Source: CAWIJJ01 sp963836405 (GTDB lineage Bacteria; Acidobacteriota; Terriglobia; Bryobacterales; Bryobacteraceae). Taken from it: a DNA stretch of 64,000 nucleotides. Shown here piece by piece: positions 27,514 through 36,146 of this stretch (the first letter of the stretch is position 1; each line of letters begins with the position of its first letter). The position numbers and the translations under genes are program-made. The notes below the pieces were generated by a model, which saw only the letters and a list, made by a program, of their open reading frames with translations, made no database searches and was not told where the DNA came from. The DNA lies in assembly GCA_963836405.1 (NCBI GenBank), contig CAWIJL010000004.1:1-64000 (forward strand). The letters run 5' to 3'.

Positions 27514-29109
27514 ATGACGCCGGACGAGCCCCTCATTTTCCGCTCCATCCTGCTGGACCAGACCGATGAGGCCACCCGTCTTTTTCATGCGACGGGCGAA
27601 GGCATCGTCTGGGCGGTTCTGGCGTCCGGCATTGACTGCGGTCATCCCCACTTTGGCAAATGGCGGAACCTGGAGCTCGAACCGCCGTTGCGTCACTTTG
27701 ATTTCATCTCCCGCGGCGTCGAAACCCCTCTCGTCGACACCTTCGGGAACGGCACCGCGGTGGCGGCCGTCATCGCCGGCGAGTCCGAACAGGGCTGGCT
27801 GGTTCGAAAAATCGAAAACGAGTGGGAGACCGTCAGGCTCGCCGGCGTAAAGGGGCTCGCGCCCAGGTGCAAGCTGGTCAGCCTGAAGGTGCTGGACGAC
27901 GAGGGCAGCGGCAGGGCGAGCACCGCTATTCAGGCGCTGTCGGCCATTCAGGATCTCAACCGTGCCGCCGGTCGATTGAAAATCCACGGCGTGTGCTTGG
28001 GACTGCACTACGAGTTCGACCCGGAGCTGTACGGATGCGGCCAGAGCCCCATCTGCCAGGTGGTCAACGAACTGGTTCGGTCGGGCGTGGTGGTAATAGC
28101 CGCCGCCGGCAATTTTGGTTTCGGCCGACAGGTAGGCGTGTACCAGCAGCGTCTCGGCGGAATTCCCTGTTCCATCACCGACCCCGGCAACGCCGACCTC
28201 GCCATCACCGTCGGATCGTGTCACTCTCTTCAACCGGAGCAGTTCGGCGTTTCATACTTCTCGGGCAAAGGACCCACGCTCGACGGCCGTGACAAGCCGG
28301 AGTTGGTCGTGCCCGGCGAGCGCATCGTTACCGCCGGAGGGCCGGCCGGTTGGAAGTCTGTCCCGGGCGGGATCCCGGATGGGGCCGCCGTCTTCACCGA
28401 AACATCCGGGACGAGCATCGCCGCCGCCACAGCCTCCGGAGCGGTGGCCGCTCTGCTCTCGGGCCGGCCCGAATTCGCCGGCAGGCCCGACCTGCTGAAG
28501 CGCCGGCTGCTCGAAACCGCCCGCAGCCTCGGACGCCGCCGTGAATACCAGGGGCACGGCCTGCTTGACCTTATCAAGGCGGCACAACCGGATAACGGCG
28601 AGGCTCCCACTGAGATACCGCGAAGAAAAGCCCTCCGCGTCGTGATCTCTTACTCCCACCGCGACGAAAATCTGATGAACGTGCTCCGCAGCCAGCTCAG
28701 GGGCCTGGAACTGCGCGGGCTCATAGATGTCTGGCACGACCGCGAGTTGCGCGCCGGAGATAAGTGGTCGCCGGAAATCGCCTCTCACCTCGAGGCTGCC
28801 GATATTACGATTCTCCTCCTCAGTGCCGACTTTGTTTCCAGCGAAAACTGCTACGAGAAGGAGCTGCCGATCGCCATGCGACGTCATGCGGAGGGGCGAA
28901 CCCGGATCGTTCCTGTGCTGCTGCGCCCGTTCGACTTCGAGGTACTGCCCATTGCGGCGCTAAATGCTGTACCGAAGAACCGTGTCGCCGTAACCGAGTG
29001 GACCAACCAGGATAAGGCATGGAGCGAAGTGGCCCAGCAAGTCCGCCGGCTGGTGGAGAGCATCACCGGGGCCTCGGCCGATGCTACACGTCTCGTACCC
29101 TCGACTTAA
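27514..29109 (+). CDS. degenerate subtilase (S8) fused to a TIR domain
   Basis: 531 residues with no signal peptide, so cytoplasmic. Residues 30-350 follow the subtilase fold, but the catalytic Asp is Ala37 (AVLASGIDCGHP instead of V-L-D-S-G-I) and the catalytic His is Asn79 (FGNGTAVAAVIAG instead of G-H-G-T). The oxyanion Asn200 (IAAAGNFGFG) and the nucleophile Ser301 (SGTSIAAATASG) remain. Residues 373-525 form a TIR domain: VVISYSHRDENLMNVL, DVWHDRELRAGDKW, SADFVSSENCYEKELPIAM, where Glu450 is the likely NADase residue. The subtilase part is thus probably a binding or sensing module and the TIR domain the effector. Starts 38 bases after the ABC ATPase; a functional link is not evident. Immune function is inferred. 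Confidence 0.85.
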   Translation: MTPDEPLIFRSILLDQTDEATRLFHATGEGIVWAVLASGIDCGHPHFGKWRNLELEPPLRHFDFISRGVETPLVDTFGNGTAVAAVIAGESEQGWLVRKIENEWETVRLAGVKGLAPRCKLVSLKVLDDEGSGRASTAIQALSAIQDLNRAAGRLKIHGVCLGLHYEFDPELYGCGQSPICQVVNELVRSGVVVIAAAGNFGFGRQVGVYQQRLGGIPCSITDPGNADLAITVGSCHSLQPEQFGVSYFSGKGPTLDGRDKPELVVPGERIVTAGGPAGWKSVPGGIPDGAAVFTETSGTSIAAATASGAVAALLSGRPEFAGRPDLLKRRLLETARSLGRRREYQGHGLLDLIKAAQPDNGEAPTEIPRRKALRVVISYSHRDENLMNVLRSQLRGLELRGLIDVWHDRELRAGDKWSPEIASHLEAADITILLLSADFVSSENCYEKELPIAMRRHAEGRTRIVPVLLRPFDFEVLPIAALNAVPKNRVAVTEWTNQDKAWSEVAQQVRRLVESITGASADATRLVPST

Positions 29110-29160
29110 CTTCTTTCTTTATCCGAAGTATCCGAAGTAGATGTGATCAACATGACCTGC

Positions 29161-29244
29161 CGGGTTTCCTCCGCTGCGGCGCTTCGGGCGACGCAGCCCT
29201 AAGAAGAGACCCGTGAGGTACGCAAAGTGACTCCGACCCATCGG
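29161..29244 (+). ncRNA. structured leader upstream of the PEP-CTERM gene, class unknown
   Basis: An 8-bp outer stem (CGGGTTTC at 29161-29168 with GAGACCCG at 29206-29213) encloses a perfect 6-bp stem (GCTGCG at 29173-29178 with CGCAGC at 29192-29197). A third small hairpin, CCGA-CCCA-TCGG, lies at 29233-29244, with ACGCAAAG between them. The 252-base gap it occupies has no gene. ACGCAAAG occurs in class I cyclic-di-GMP riboswitch cores, but the partner AGGGCAAACC is missing, so I do not assign a class. Confidence 0.35.
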
Positions 29245-29361
29245 CGTCTCTCGAATGAATGGCGTGCGTTCGCACAAAAGTTCGACTGCGCTAAATCCGG
29301 CGAGCCGGTTCCTCCGTACCCATCTATTGTTCCGAGCACTTCGAGAAAACGGAGGGTAAAC

Positions 29362-30048
29362 ATGAAACGGCTATCGCTGCCGGCAGTCTTGCTGTTAGTC
29401 GCGGGCTCTGCGTTCGGGGGACCTTGTCTGCCGGGATCGCTGGCGGACTATTACGCCTTCGGGGCAGGCGGCTGCACGACGAACGACTTTCTGTTCCAGT
29501 CGTTTATGCCTGTACCGGGACAGGCATTCGCTGTTCCTATCGATCCCACAACCATACAGGTAGCGCCACTTACGGGAACGAGCGGGGGATTCTTTCTGTT
29601 TACGTTGAACACGATGGCAGGACCCGGCGAGCTATTCGAATCCATCTTCCGGTTTCAGGTTTCCGGCTCGCCGAGCGTGGCGTCGATCGCTCTCGGCGGA
29701 GCTGCGGCCACTGGGGACGGCGCCGTACTGGGCGTCCTGGATGTGTGTTCCGGCGGGACTTTTGCGGGAGACCAGCCGTCGGGTTGCAGTGGAACACCGG
29801 ACAGCACCATCGTCCTCGCCACCGAATTCGATCGCATGACGAGTTCCGCTCTGACATTCACGCCGCCCTCGAACTTTCTCGACGTGTTCGTGGATTTGAC
29901 GGTGGACGGGGGAGGATTTGGCACAGCGGCTCTCGGGTCTGCGCAGGCGGGAGTGACCACACCCGAGCCCTCTTCCATGGCGTTGCTTGGATGCGCGATG
30001 GCGGTTTTCGGGTTACTGCGGAAGCGCGCAAAGAAGAATTCCGTCTAG
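29362..30048 (+). CDS. PEP-CTERM sorting-domain protein
   Basis: 228 residues from the ATG at 29362, with GGAGGG ten bases upstream; a longer frame from 29227 lacks a signal peptide at its start. Signal peptide LPAVLLLVAGSAFG, then a beta-rich extracellular domain with paired cysteines, then the C-terminal sorting signal TPEPSSMALLGCAMAVFGLL and a basic tail RKRAKK. The tail predicts processing by an exosortase, encoded elsewhere. It starts the 29362-33720 operon. Confidence 0.88.
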   Translation: MKRLSLPAVLLLVAGSAFGGPCLPGSLADYYAFGAGGCTTNDFLFQSFMPVPGQAFAVPIDPTTIQVAPLTGTSGGFFLFTLNTMAGPGELFESIFRFQVSGSPSVASIALGGAAATGDGAVLGVLDVCSGGTFAGDQPSGCSGTPDSTIVLATEFDRMTSSALTFTPPSNFLDVFVDLTVDGGGFGTAALGSAQAGVTTPEPSSMALLGCAMAVFGLLRKRAKKNSV

Positions 30049-30059
30049 TGAGGAAATAC

Positions 30060-31613
30060 ATGCGGCATTACCAGAAGTTACTCGCAATTGCAATAGCGGC
30101 GTTGATCGCGTTACCTGTAGGGTTTTCTGCAAATCACAGGGAAGCTCCGATCACGGCGCTCGACCACAAAGCAGATATAACGGATGTGTTCGCGTTTCGC
30201 AGTTACTCGGCGGCCGGGGGAACTGTCGTGCCCATGGTAACCCTGATCCTGTGCGTGGACCCGCTGCTCGAGCCCGCTAACGGCCCCAACTGGTTCCCGT
30301 TCGATCCCGACATTCTTTACGAAATCAATGTGGACAACAATAACGATGCCGTGCGGGATGTCACCTTTCAGTTCCGCTTCACGACCGAGCAGCGCCTGCC
30401 CAACCTCTTCCAGGTCTACGCGGGAGCGGGAGGGGGCATCACCGCGCCCTCCAATTCGCCGGCTCCGGTATCGCCGGGAACGCTGATCGTCCCTCCGCAG
30501 ATCACCTCGTTCAGCAGCCCCGGCCTGGGACAGCGTCAGTCCTATCGAGTCACCATGATCAAAAGCGGCGTGGGATCGACAATCGACGGCACAGGACCTT
30601 TTTACGCCGTGCCGGCGAACGTCGGACCGCGCACCATGGACTACCCCGCGCTCTTCAGCCAGGCGACTTACACGACCACGATGCCAAACGTTAAGGTCTT
30701 CGCGGGCACGGTGGACGATCCTTTCTGGATCGACCTCGGCGCCGCCTTCGACACACTAAACCTTCGCTCCGTGATCGCGCCCGGCGTCTTATCACCAGCC
30801 CAGGATGCTGCGAACACGAACATCGCGAGCGATACTGTTTCCGGCTACGCCGTCAACGCGATAGCCATCGAGGTGCCGGTTTGGATGCTGACGCGCACGG
30901 GTTCGGTGGAGTCTTCAGCCTCTGACGCGGCTACGATCGGCGTATGGGCGACAACGTCGCGGCCGCGCCTGACTACGCGTCGCGCGCCCCTGCCGGCCGT
31001 ATCGTCCGGCTCCTGGAGCCAGGTACAGCGAATGGGCAATCCGCTGATTAACGAGCTGCTTGTGGGCACCGGGTCCAAAGACCGCTTCAGTATGGATCAA
31101 CCGAAAAACGATGCGCAGTTCGCGTCCTTCTTCCTGGATCCGGCATTGGCGCGCATTCTAAACGCGGCCACCGGCGGAGCCCTGACCATACCAACGCCTC
31201 CGCGCCTGGACCTGCTGCCGCTGGTGACTTACGCGCCTCCCATCGCGGCGCCTGGAACTCCAGCCGGGCCGGTGGCCGACCTGCTGCGGCTGAACACAGG
31301 AGTGCCGCCAACGGCTCCGGGACTGGCAAGCCGCCTGGGACTGCTGGGCGGAGACCCCGCGGGCTATCCAAACGGCCGGCGGCTCTTCGACGATGTGACC
31401 GACATCTCTCTAAGAGCCGTGGCGGGCGTGTTCAATCCAGCATTCAACAAGTCACCGAACAACGCGCTCGGCGATGGTGTGAACGTAAATGACGCGCCTT
31501 ACCGGACGGCGTTTCCGTACTTGGGAAACTCGCCGAGCGGCCGCGACCGGCGCCACATCGACCCGGGCGAACCCGGCTGCACGGCCGGCGCCGGTGCGCC
31601 ATGCGCGCAGTAA
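30060..31613 (+). CDS. DUF4331-family secreted protein
   Basis: 517 residues; ATG at 30060 with GAGG six bases upstream. Signal peptide (LLAIAIAALIALPVGFSAN) leads into the family start NHREAPITALDHKADITDVF. Later segments GTVDDPFWIDLGAAFD and FDDVTDISLRAVAG, and the C-terminal FPYLGNSPSG, are typical of DUF4331. Function unknown; exported. The last 13 bases overlap the following TPR gene. Confidence 0.85.
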   Translation: MRHYQKLLAIAIAALIALPVGFSANHREAPITALDHKADITDVFAFRSYSAAGGTVVPMVTLILCVDPLLEPANGPNWFPFDPDILYEINVDNNNDAVRDVTFQFRFTTEQRLPNLFQVYAGAGGGITAPSNSPAPVSPGTLIVPPQITSFSSPGLGQRQSYRVTMIKSGVGSTIDGTGPFYAVPANVGPRTMDYPALFSQATYTTTMPNVKVFAGTVDDPFWIDLGAAFDTLNLRSVIAPGVLSPAQDAANTNIASDTVSGYAVNAIAIEVPVWMLTRTGSVESSASDAATIGVWATTSRPRLTTRRAPLPAVSSGSWSQVQRMGNPLINELLVGTGSKDRFSMDQPKNDAQFASFFLDPALARILNAATGGALTIPTPPRLDLLPLVTYAPPIAAPGTPAGPVADLLRLNTGVPPTAPGLASRLGLLGGDPAGYPNGRRLFDDVTDISLRAVAGVFNPAFNKSPNNALGDGVNVNDAPYRTAFPYLGNSPSGRDRRHIDPGEPGCTAGAGAPCAQ

Positions 31614-32542
31614 CTCGGTGGATGGCACCGCTGGCGGCCGCCCTTTCCCTGGCAACCGCCGGCCCACCTTCGCTGGCGGATCGCAAGGCGGCCATCCGGG
31701 CGCTTCTCGAAAAGGAAGACTTCACCGCGGCGCTGGCGCAGTCTCAAGCCATCCAACGTGAAATTCCGGACGACGTCGAGGCTTACGGTCTGATGACGGC
31801 GGCGTACCTGGAATTAGGCAACTACAGCGATGCCGAGAAGCAGCTTCAGTGGATGCTGGACTTACGAATCGGCAAGCCGGACCTGGAGGGATGGCTGCTG
31901 CTAGCCCGGTTTCGGGAAGCGACAGGAGATCCGGAAGGCGCGCTCGAGGCGTTGAGCCAGGCCGGCGGGCGGATCTCCGCGGGAGAAGAGCCGGACCGCC
32001 GCAGGTTGATGGCTTATGCGGGACGGCTGTATTTCGAGATAGGCAAACTCGAGTTGGCGGATCGCGCGTTGCAGGCTGCGGGTGGCGAGACAGGGGACAC
32101 GGCGGAGCGACTAACGCTGGCGAAATTGCGGGCAGCGCAAGGCAGGCGGGCAGAGGCCATCGCGATGCTCCGCCGGTGGACAGAGAAGGAAGCGGAGCCG
32201 CGCAGTCTCTATGTGCTGGCCGGGATCTCTGGTCTCGCCGCCGACTACGTCCGGTTCGAACGGGCTGCGCTGGCGGTTTCGGCGGAGACTCGCAACGCCA
32301 ACCGCGAACTGGCGCTCTATTACGCGGGTCGTGGACGGAGACCGGCGCGGGCACTTGAGTTTGCCTCGGGCGCGGCCGCCGGCCGGCAGGACGCGCGTAC
32401 ACTGTACGCACTGGCCGTGGCGCTGCTCGCAAACGGGCGCAAGACGGAGGCGCAGAAGACTGTGAGACGCGCACTGGCAAGCGGCACACGCGACGCGGAA
32501 ATCCTGCAACATGCGGCGCATATGGGGGTGATCGTGCAATGA
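31601..32542 (+). CDS. TPR-repeat protein
   Basis: 313 residues from the ATG at 31601, signal peptide LAAALSLATAGPPSLA. TPR-like helices run through most of the length (AYLELGNYSDAEKQLQWMLD, ARTLYALAVALLANGRKTEA). It overlaps DUF4331 at its start and the next TPR gene at its end (ATGA), so the three are translated together. Probably a periplasmic partner of the DUF4331 protein. Confidence 0.78.
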   Translation: MRAVTRWMAPLAAALSLATAGPPSLADRKAAIRALLEKEDFTAALAQSQAIQREIPDDVEAYGLMTAAYLELGNYSDAEKQLQWMLDLRIGKPDLEGWLLLARFREATGDPEGALEALSQAGGRISAGEEPDRRRLMAYAGRLYFEIGKLELADRALQAAGGETGDTAERLTLAKLRAAQGRRAEAIAMLRRWTEKEAEPRSLYVLAGISGLAADYVRFERAALAVSAETRNANRELALYYAGRGRRPARALEFASGAAAGRQDARTLYALAVALLANGRKTEAQKTVRRALASGTRDAEILQHAAHMGVIVQ

Positions 32543-33720
32543 AACACCGATTCTGGATGGTCCTGCTGGCCGCGGCGGGCGCGGCGACGGCTCAAACCCA
32601 TGGCGCAACGGACCAGCGCATCGCATCGATCGAGCAAAGGCTCAAACAGACCCCCCGAGAGTCGTCCCTGCGCGACGATCTGGCGGGCGCGTATCTGCAA
32701 AAAATGAGGGAGACTTCCGACGGGAGCTACCTCGACCGCGCCGACCGGATCGTGGCCGGGATCCTCAAGGATCAGCCGGAGCAGTACGAGGCGCGCCGCC
32801 GGTGGATGGAGATCCAGATGCAGCGCCACCACTTCGCGCAAGTCATCGCCCTGGCCCGCAGGATGGTGGGCGAACGCCCGGACGACGCCGCGGTATGGGG
32901 AATGATGGGCGACGCTCAGATGGAAACCGGCGACTATGACGCGGCGGCCGATACCTACCAGACGGCGGTCGATCTGCGGCCGAATCTGACCACGTACAAC
33001 CGGGTGGCGTTCTACCGTTTCGTGGCCGGCGATGCAGACGGCGGCATCGACATCATGCGGCTGGCGATCCGCTCGGACTCGCGGGAAGCGGAGAACGTGG
33101 CCTGGTGCCTGGCGGAACTCGGACGCATGCTGCTAAAGACGGGCTCCACCGGCGAGGCGGAAGTGGCGTTCGCACAGGCACTGACGCGGTTTCCCGGATA
33201 TCACCCGGCAGTCGCCGGCCTGGGACGCGTGCAGGCAATCCGCGGGAACTATCGGGAAGCCATCCCCCTGCTGCTGGCCGCGCAGGCCAAGGCGCCGTTT
33301 CCGGAATATACCGCTCTGCTGGCCAGACTCTATGCGAAGATCGGCAACCGTGAAGCCGCGGAGCAACAGATTGCGCTCCTGGACGTGGCGGACCGGCTGG
33401 ATCGCGCAGCGGGACAGAACGCGAACCGCAGCCTGTCTCTGGCGTACTCCGACCTGGGCCATCGAGTGGAACGGGCGCTCGAACTGGCACAAGCCGAGTT
33501 GCAAGTCCGGCAGGATGTATATTCCTATGACGCGCTGGCCTGGGCGCTGTTCCGCAACGGCCGGATTGCCGAGTCCGTGGAGGCAATGGAGAAAGCGCTG
33601 ATCCAGCATTCTCCGGAGCCGCTATTCGAAGAACACGCGGCGCGAATTTTCGCCGCCGCGGGAAAAGCGGAAGAGGCGCAACGGCACGGCATCCGGGTGC
33701 GTGAGAACTACTGGCAGTAG
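32539..33720 (+). CDS. TPR-repeat protein
   Basis: 393 residues with a signal peptide (MVLLAAAGAATAQ). About eight TPR units, for example GDAQMETGDYDAAADTYQTA and ALFRNGRIAESVEAMEKALI. DUF4331 and TPR proteins are repeatedly found together; here the pair of TPR genes closes the operon. It converges on cydB, whose stop lies 27 bases away. Confidence 0.8.
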   Translation: MKHRFWMVLLAAAGAATAQTHGATDQRIASIEQRLKQTPRESSLRDDLAGAYLQKMRETSDGSYLDRADRIVAGILKDQPEQYEARRRWMEIQMQRHHFAQVIALARRMVGERPDDAAVWGMMGDAQMETGDYDAAADTYQTAVDLRPNLTTYNRVAFYRFVAGDADGGIDIMRLAIRSDSREAENVAWCLAELGRMLLKTGSTGEAEVAFAQALTRFPGYHPAVAGLGRVQAIRGNYREAIPLLLAAQAKAPFPEYTALLARLYAKIGNREAAEQQIALLDVADRLDRAAGQNANRSLSLAYSDLGHRVERALELAQAELQVRQDVYSYDALAWALFRNGRIAESVEAMEKALIQHSPEPLFEEHAARIFAAAGKAEEAQRHGIRVRENYWQ

Positions 33721-33746
33721 GCGGGTCCCCGCACCCGGGTTCGCGT

Positions 33747-34784
33747 TTAGTGGCCGTCCGCGGCGGATACTTTTCCGCGAAAGAGCGAGTAGACCAGGAC
33801 GAAGTACCCGATGGCTATCAGCATGCCGGCGGACCACCAGTAAATGCCGGCGCTCAGCGATAAGGTGCCGGAAGCCGCATTGTAAATCGTGATGGCCGTG
33901 GTGGGGTCTCCGGAAGATGGCAGCAGGGTCGGGTAAAGCGCGTAAGCGGCCCCCGCCAGAACGGCGGCAATATACAGGCAGGAACAAAGAAATGCGTCGC
34001 GCTCCCTGCCCCGCCGGGTGAAATGGAGTATGCCACCGAGCCCAGCGGCGACGGCAATCGGGATCAGCCAACCGGCCGGCGCTCCGCGGTAATTGTCGAG
34101 CAACCGCGGGCGAATGGAGATGGTCGCGACCAGGGCGGCTCCCGAAAGCAGGACCAGCGGCAACCATAGCCTTTTCACTGCCACCTTCATACGGTCGCGC
34201 AACGACCCCTCCGTTTTCATGATGACGTACAGCGCTCCGTGAACCGAGAGCGCAATCAGGGCGAGCACGGCGCAGAGGATCGTATACCAGTCCAGGATGC
34301 CGGGCTGCGGGCCGGGCAGGAAATCGGTCCATAACGGCACAAAGAAGTAGAGGTCGTTGCCGAGCGGCACGCCGCGGATCACATTTCCGAGCGCGGCGCC
34401 AAAGAAGATGATGAGCAGAATGCTGGCAAGCGAGAAGGCCGCATCGAAGAATCCGCGCCACATCGGGTCGGTGAGATGCATTCGGAATTCGATCCCGATA
34501 GCTCGAAACAGCAGCAGCCAGAGCACCATATTCAGTGGCAGATAGAAGCCGCTGAAGCTGGAGGCGTAAAGCAGCGGAAAGGCGTAGAACAAGGTGCCGC
34601 CCGCCGCCAGAAGCCACACTTCATTGCCGTCCCACACGGGCCCGATGGAGGCGAGCACCTGGCGACGCTCCTCCTCCGCGCGCGCCGCCCAAAGATGCAG
34701 CGCGCCCGCGCCGAGATCGAAGCCGTCGAGCACGACGTAGGCCGTGAGCATGCCGGCCACGAGAACGAACCAAATCGTTTCCAT
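33747..34784 (-). CDS. cydB: cytochrome bd ubiquinol oxidase subunit II
   Basis: 345 residues, start METIWFVLVAGMLTAYVVLD at 34784. About eight membrane segments, family motifs GFDLGAGALHL, GPVWDGNEVWLLAAGG and AFPLLYASSFSGFYLPL. Its ATG shares one base with the cydA stop (TGATG). Subunit II of the high-affinity quinol oxidase that reduces oxygen to water. Confidence 0.95.
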   Translation of the reverse strand: METIWFVLVAGMLTAYVVLDGFDLGAGALHLWAARAEEERRQVLASIGPVWDGNEVWLLAAGGTLFYAFPLLYASSFSGFYLPLNMVLWLLLFRAIGIEFRMHLTDPMWRGFFDAAFSLASILLIIFFGAALGNVIRGVPLGNDLYFFVPLWTDFLPGPQPGILDWYTILCAVLALIALSVHGALYVIMKTEGSLRDRMKVAVKRLWLPLVLLSGAALVATISIRPRLLDNYRGAPAGWLIPIAVAAGLGGILHFTRRGRERDAFLCSCLYIAAVLAGAAYALYPTLLPSSGDPTTAITIYNAASGTLSLSAGIYWWSAGMLIAIGYFVLVYSLFRGKVSAADGH

Positions 34785-36142
34785 CAGGCTTGTCCTCCCG
34801 ATACGGTGGTTGTTTGAAGGGGCGTTTCGCTCGGGCCGCCATCGATCTGGCGGTGCAGCAGAAACACCATGAACAGCGAAAGCATTGCGTAGAGGCCCAT
34901 GTATCCGAGCAGCGTGAACAGGCCGTTGGCGGCCGAGACGTTGATCGAATGGCCGGAAGCCGTCCGCACCAGGCCGTAAACCAGCCAGGGCTGGCGGCCC
35001 ACCTCCGCGGTCATCCACCCCGCCGTATTGGCGATGTACGGGAACGGAAAAGCGAGCATCAGGATCCAAAGCGCCCAGCGCGTTTCGAACAGCTTCTTGC
35101 GCCACCAGAGCAGGACCGAGAGCGCCATGATGGCGATGAACAGCGTGCCCAGTCCCGCCATGATGTGGTACGAGAAGTACAGCAGCGGAATGTTGGTGGG
35201 CCAGTCCTCGCGCGGGAACTGGTCGAGGCCCTTCACTTCGGCGCGCGTGGTGCCGTAGATCAGGAAGCTGAGAGCGTTATTTACCACCAGCGGATTATCG
35301 ATACGCTGACGCTCCACATCGGGCTGGCCAAGGATAACCATAGGCGCTCCGGCCTGTGTCCGGAACAGCGCCTCCATCGCGGCCGTGGTCGCCGGCTGAT
35401 GCTGCGCCATGTACTTGCCGTGAAGGTCGCCGGTGGGAAAGATCTGCGCGGCCGACGCAACGATGCCGGCCACAATCCCCACGCGCAGGAACAGCCTGCC
35501 ATGGGCGGGGTGGCGATTGGAAAGCACATAGTAGGCGCCCACCGCGGCCATCACAAAAGCTCCTGTGACCAGGGCCCCGCTCATCGTATGCGCATATTGA
35601 ATCTGCGCCCAGGGATTCAGGAGGACTCCCCACAGGCTGGTCACTTGAAACGATCCGTCGGGCATGCGGGCGTAAGCCACAGGATGCTGCATCCATGCGT
35701 CCGCGGCCACGATGAAAAATCCGGACAGCCAGGAGCCGAGGAATACGAGCACCGCGGAGGCCCAGTGCACGCGACGGCTGAACCGCTTCTCGCCGAATAG
35801 GAACATGCCGAGGAAGGCCGATTCGAGGAAAAACGAAAAGACGCCTTCCATGGCCAGCGGCTGCGCGATGACGCCGCCGGTGAGTTGCGAAAAGCGGGCC
35901 CAGTTGGTGCCGAACTGAAACTCCATGGGAATACCGGTGACCACACCGGCCACGAAGTTAATGCCGAAAATCTTCGTCCAGAAGCGCGCAGCCTCATCGT
36001 ACACCGGGTCGTTCCTGCGAAGCGCGAGGGTTTTGAAGACCACGATCAGTGGGGCGAGGCCCATGGTGAGCTGCGGAAAGATGTAGTGGTAAATTACCGT
36101 GAACGCGAAGTGAATGCGATGGATAAATAGTGCGTCGTCCAT
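34784..36142 (-). CDS. cydA: cytochrome bd ubiquinol oxidase subunit I
   Basis: 452 residues with nine membrane segments. Heme-ligand region HRIHFAFTVIYHYIFPQLTM at the N-terminus, GRQPWLVYGLVRT near the C-terminus, and a short Q-loop; the protein is about 70 residues shorter than E. coli CydA. It binds the b-type and d hemes and oxidises quinol. It sits four bases after the TonB-dependent receptor stop, and cydB follows immediately. Confidence 0.95.
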   Translation of the reverse strand: MDDALFIHRIHFAFTVIYHYIFPQLTMGLAPLIVVFKTLALRRNDPVYDEAARFWTKIFGINFVAGVVTGIPMEFQFGTNWARFSQLTGGVIAQPLAMEGVFSFFLESAFLGMFLFGEKRFSRRVHWASAVLVFLGSWLSGFFIVAADAWMQHPVAYARMPDGSFQVTSLWGVLLNPWAQIQYAHTMSGALVTGAFVMAAVGAYYVLSNRHPAHGRLFLRVGIVAGIVASAAQIFPTGDLHGKYMAQHQPATTAAMEALFRTQAGAPMVILGQPDVERQRIDNPLVVNNALSFLIYGTTRAEVKGLDQFPREDWPTNIPLLYFSYHIMAGLGTLFIAIMALSVLLWWRKKLFETRWALWILMLAFPFPYIANTAGWMTAEVGRQPWLVYGLVRTASGHSINVSAANGLFTLLGYMGLYAMLSLFMVFLLHRQIDGGPSETPLQTTTVSGGQA

Positions 36143-36146
36143 TGTC

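Noticed and set aside
29161..29244. A class I cyclic-di-GMP riboswitch
   Set aside because: ACGCAAAG is present, but the matching upstream core and the tetraloop-receptor arrangement are not.
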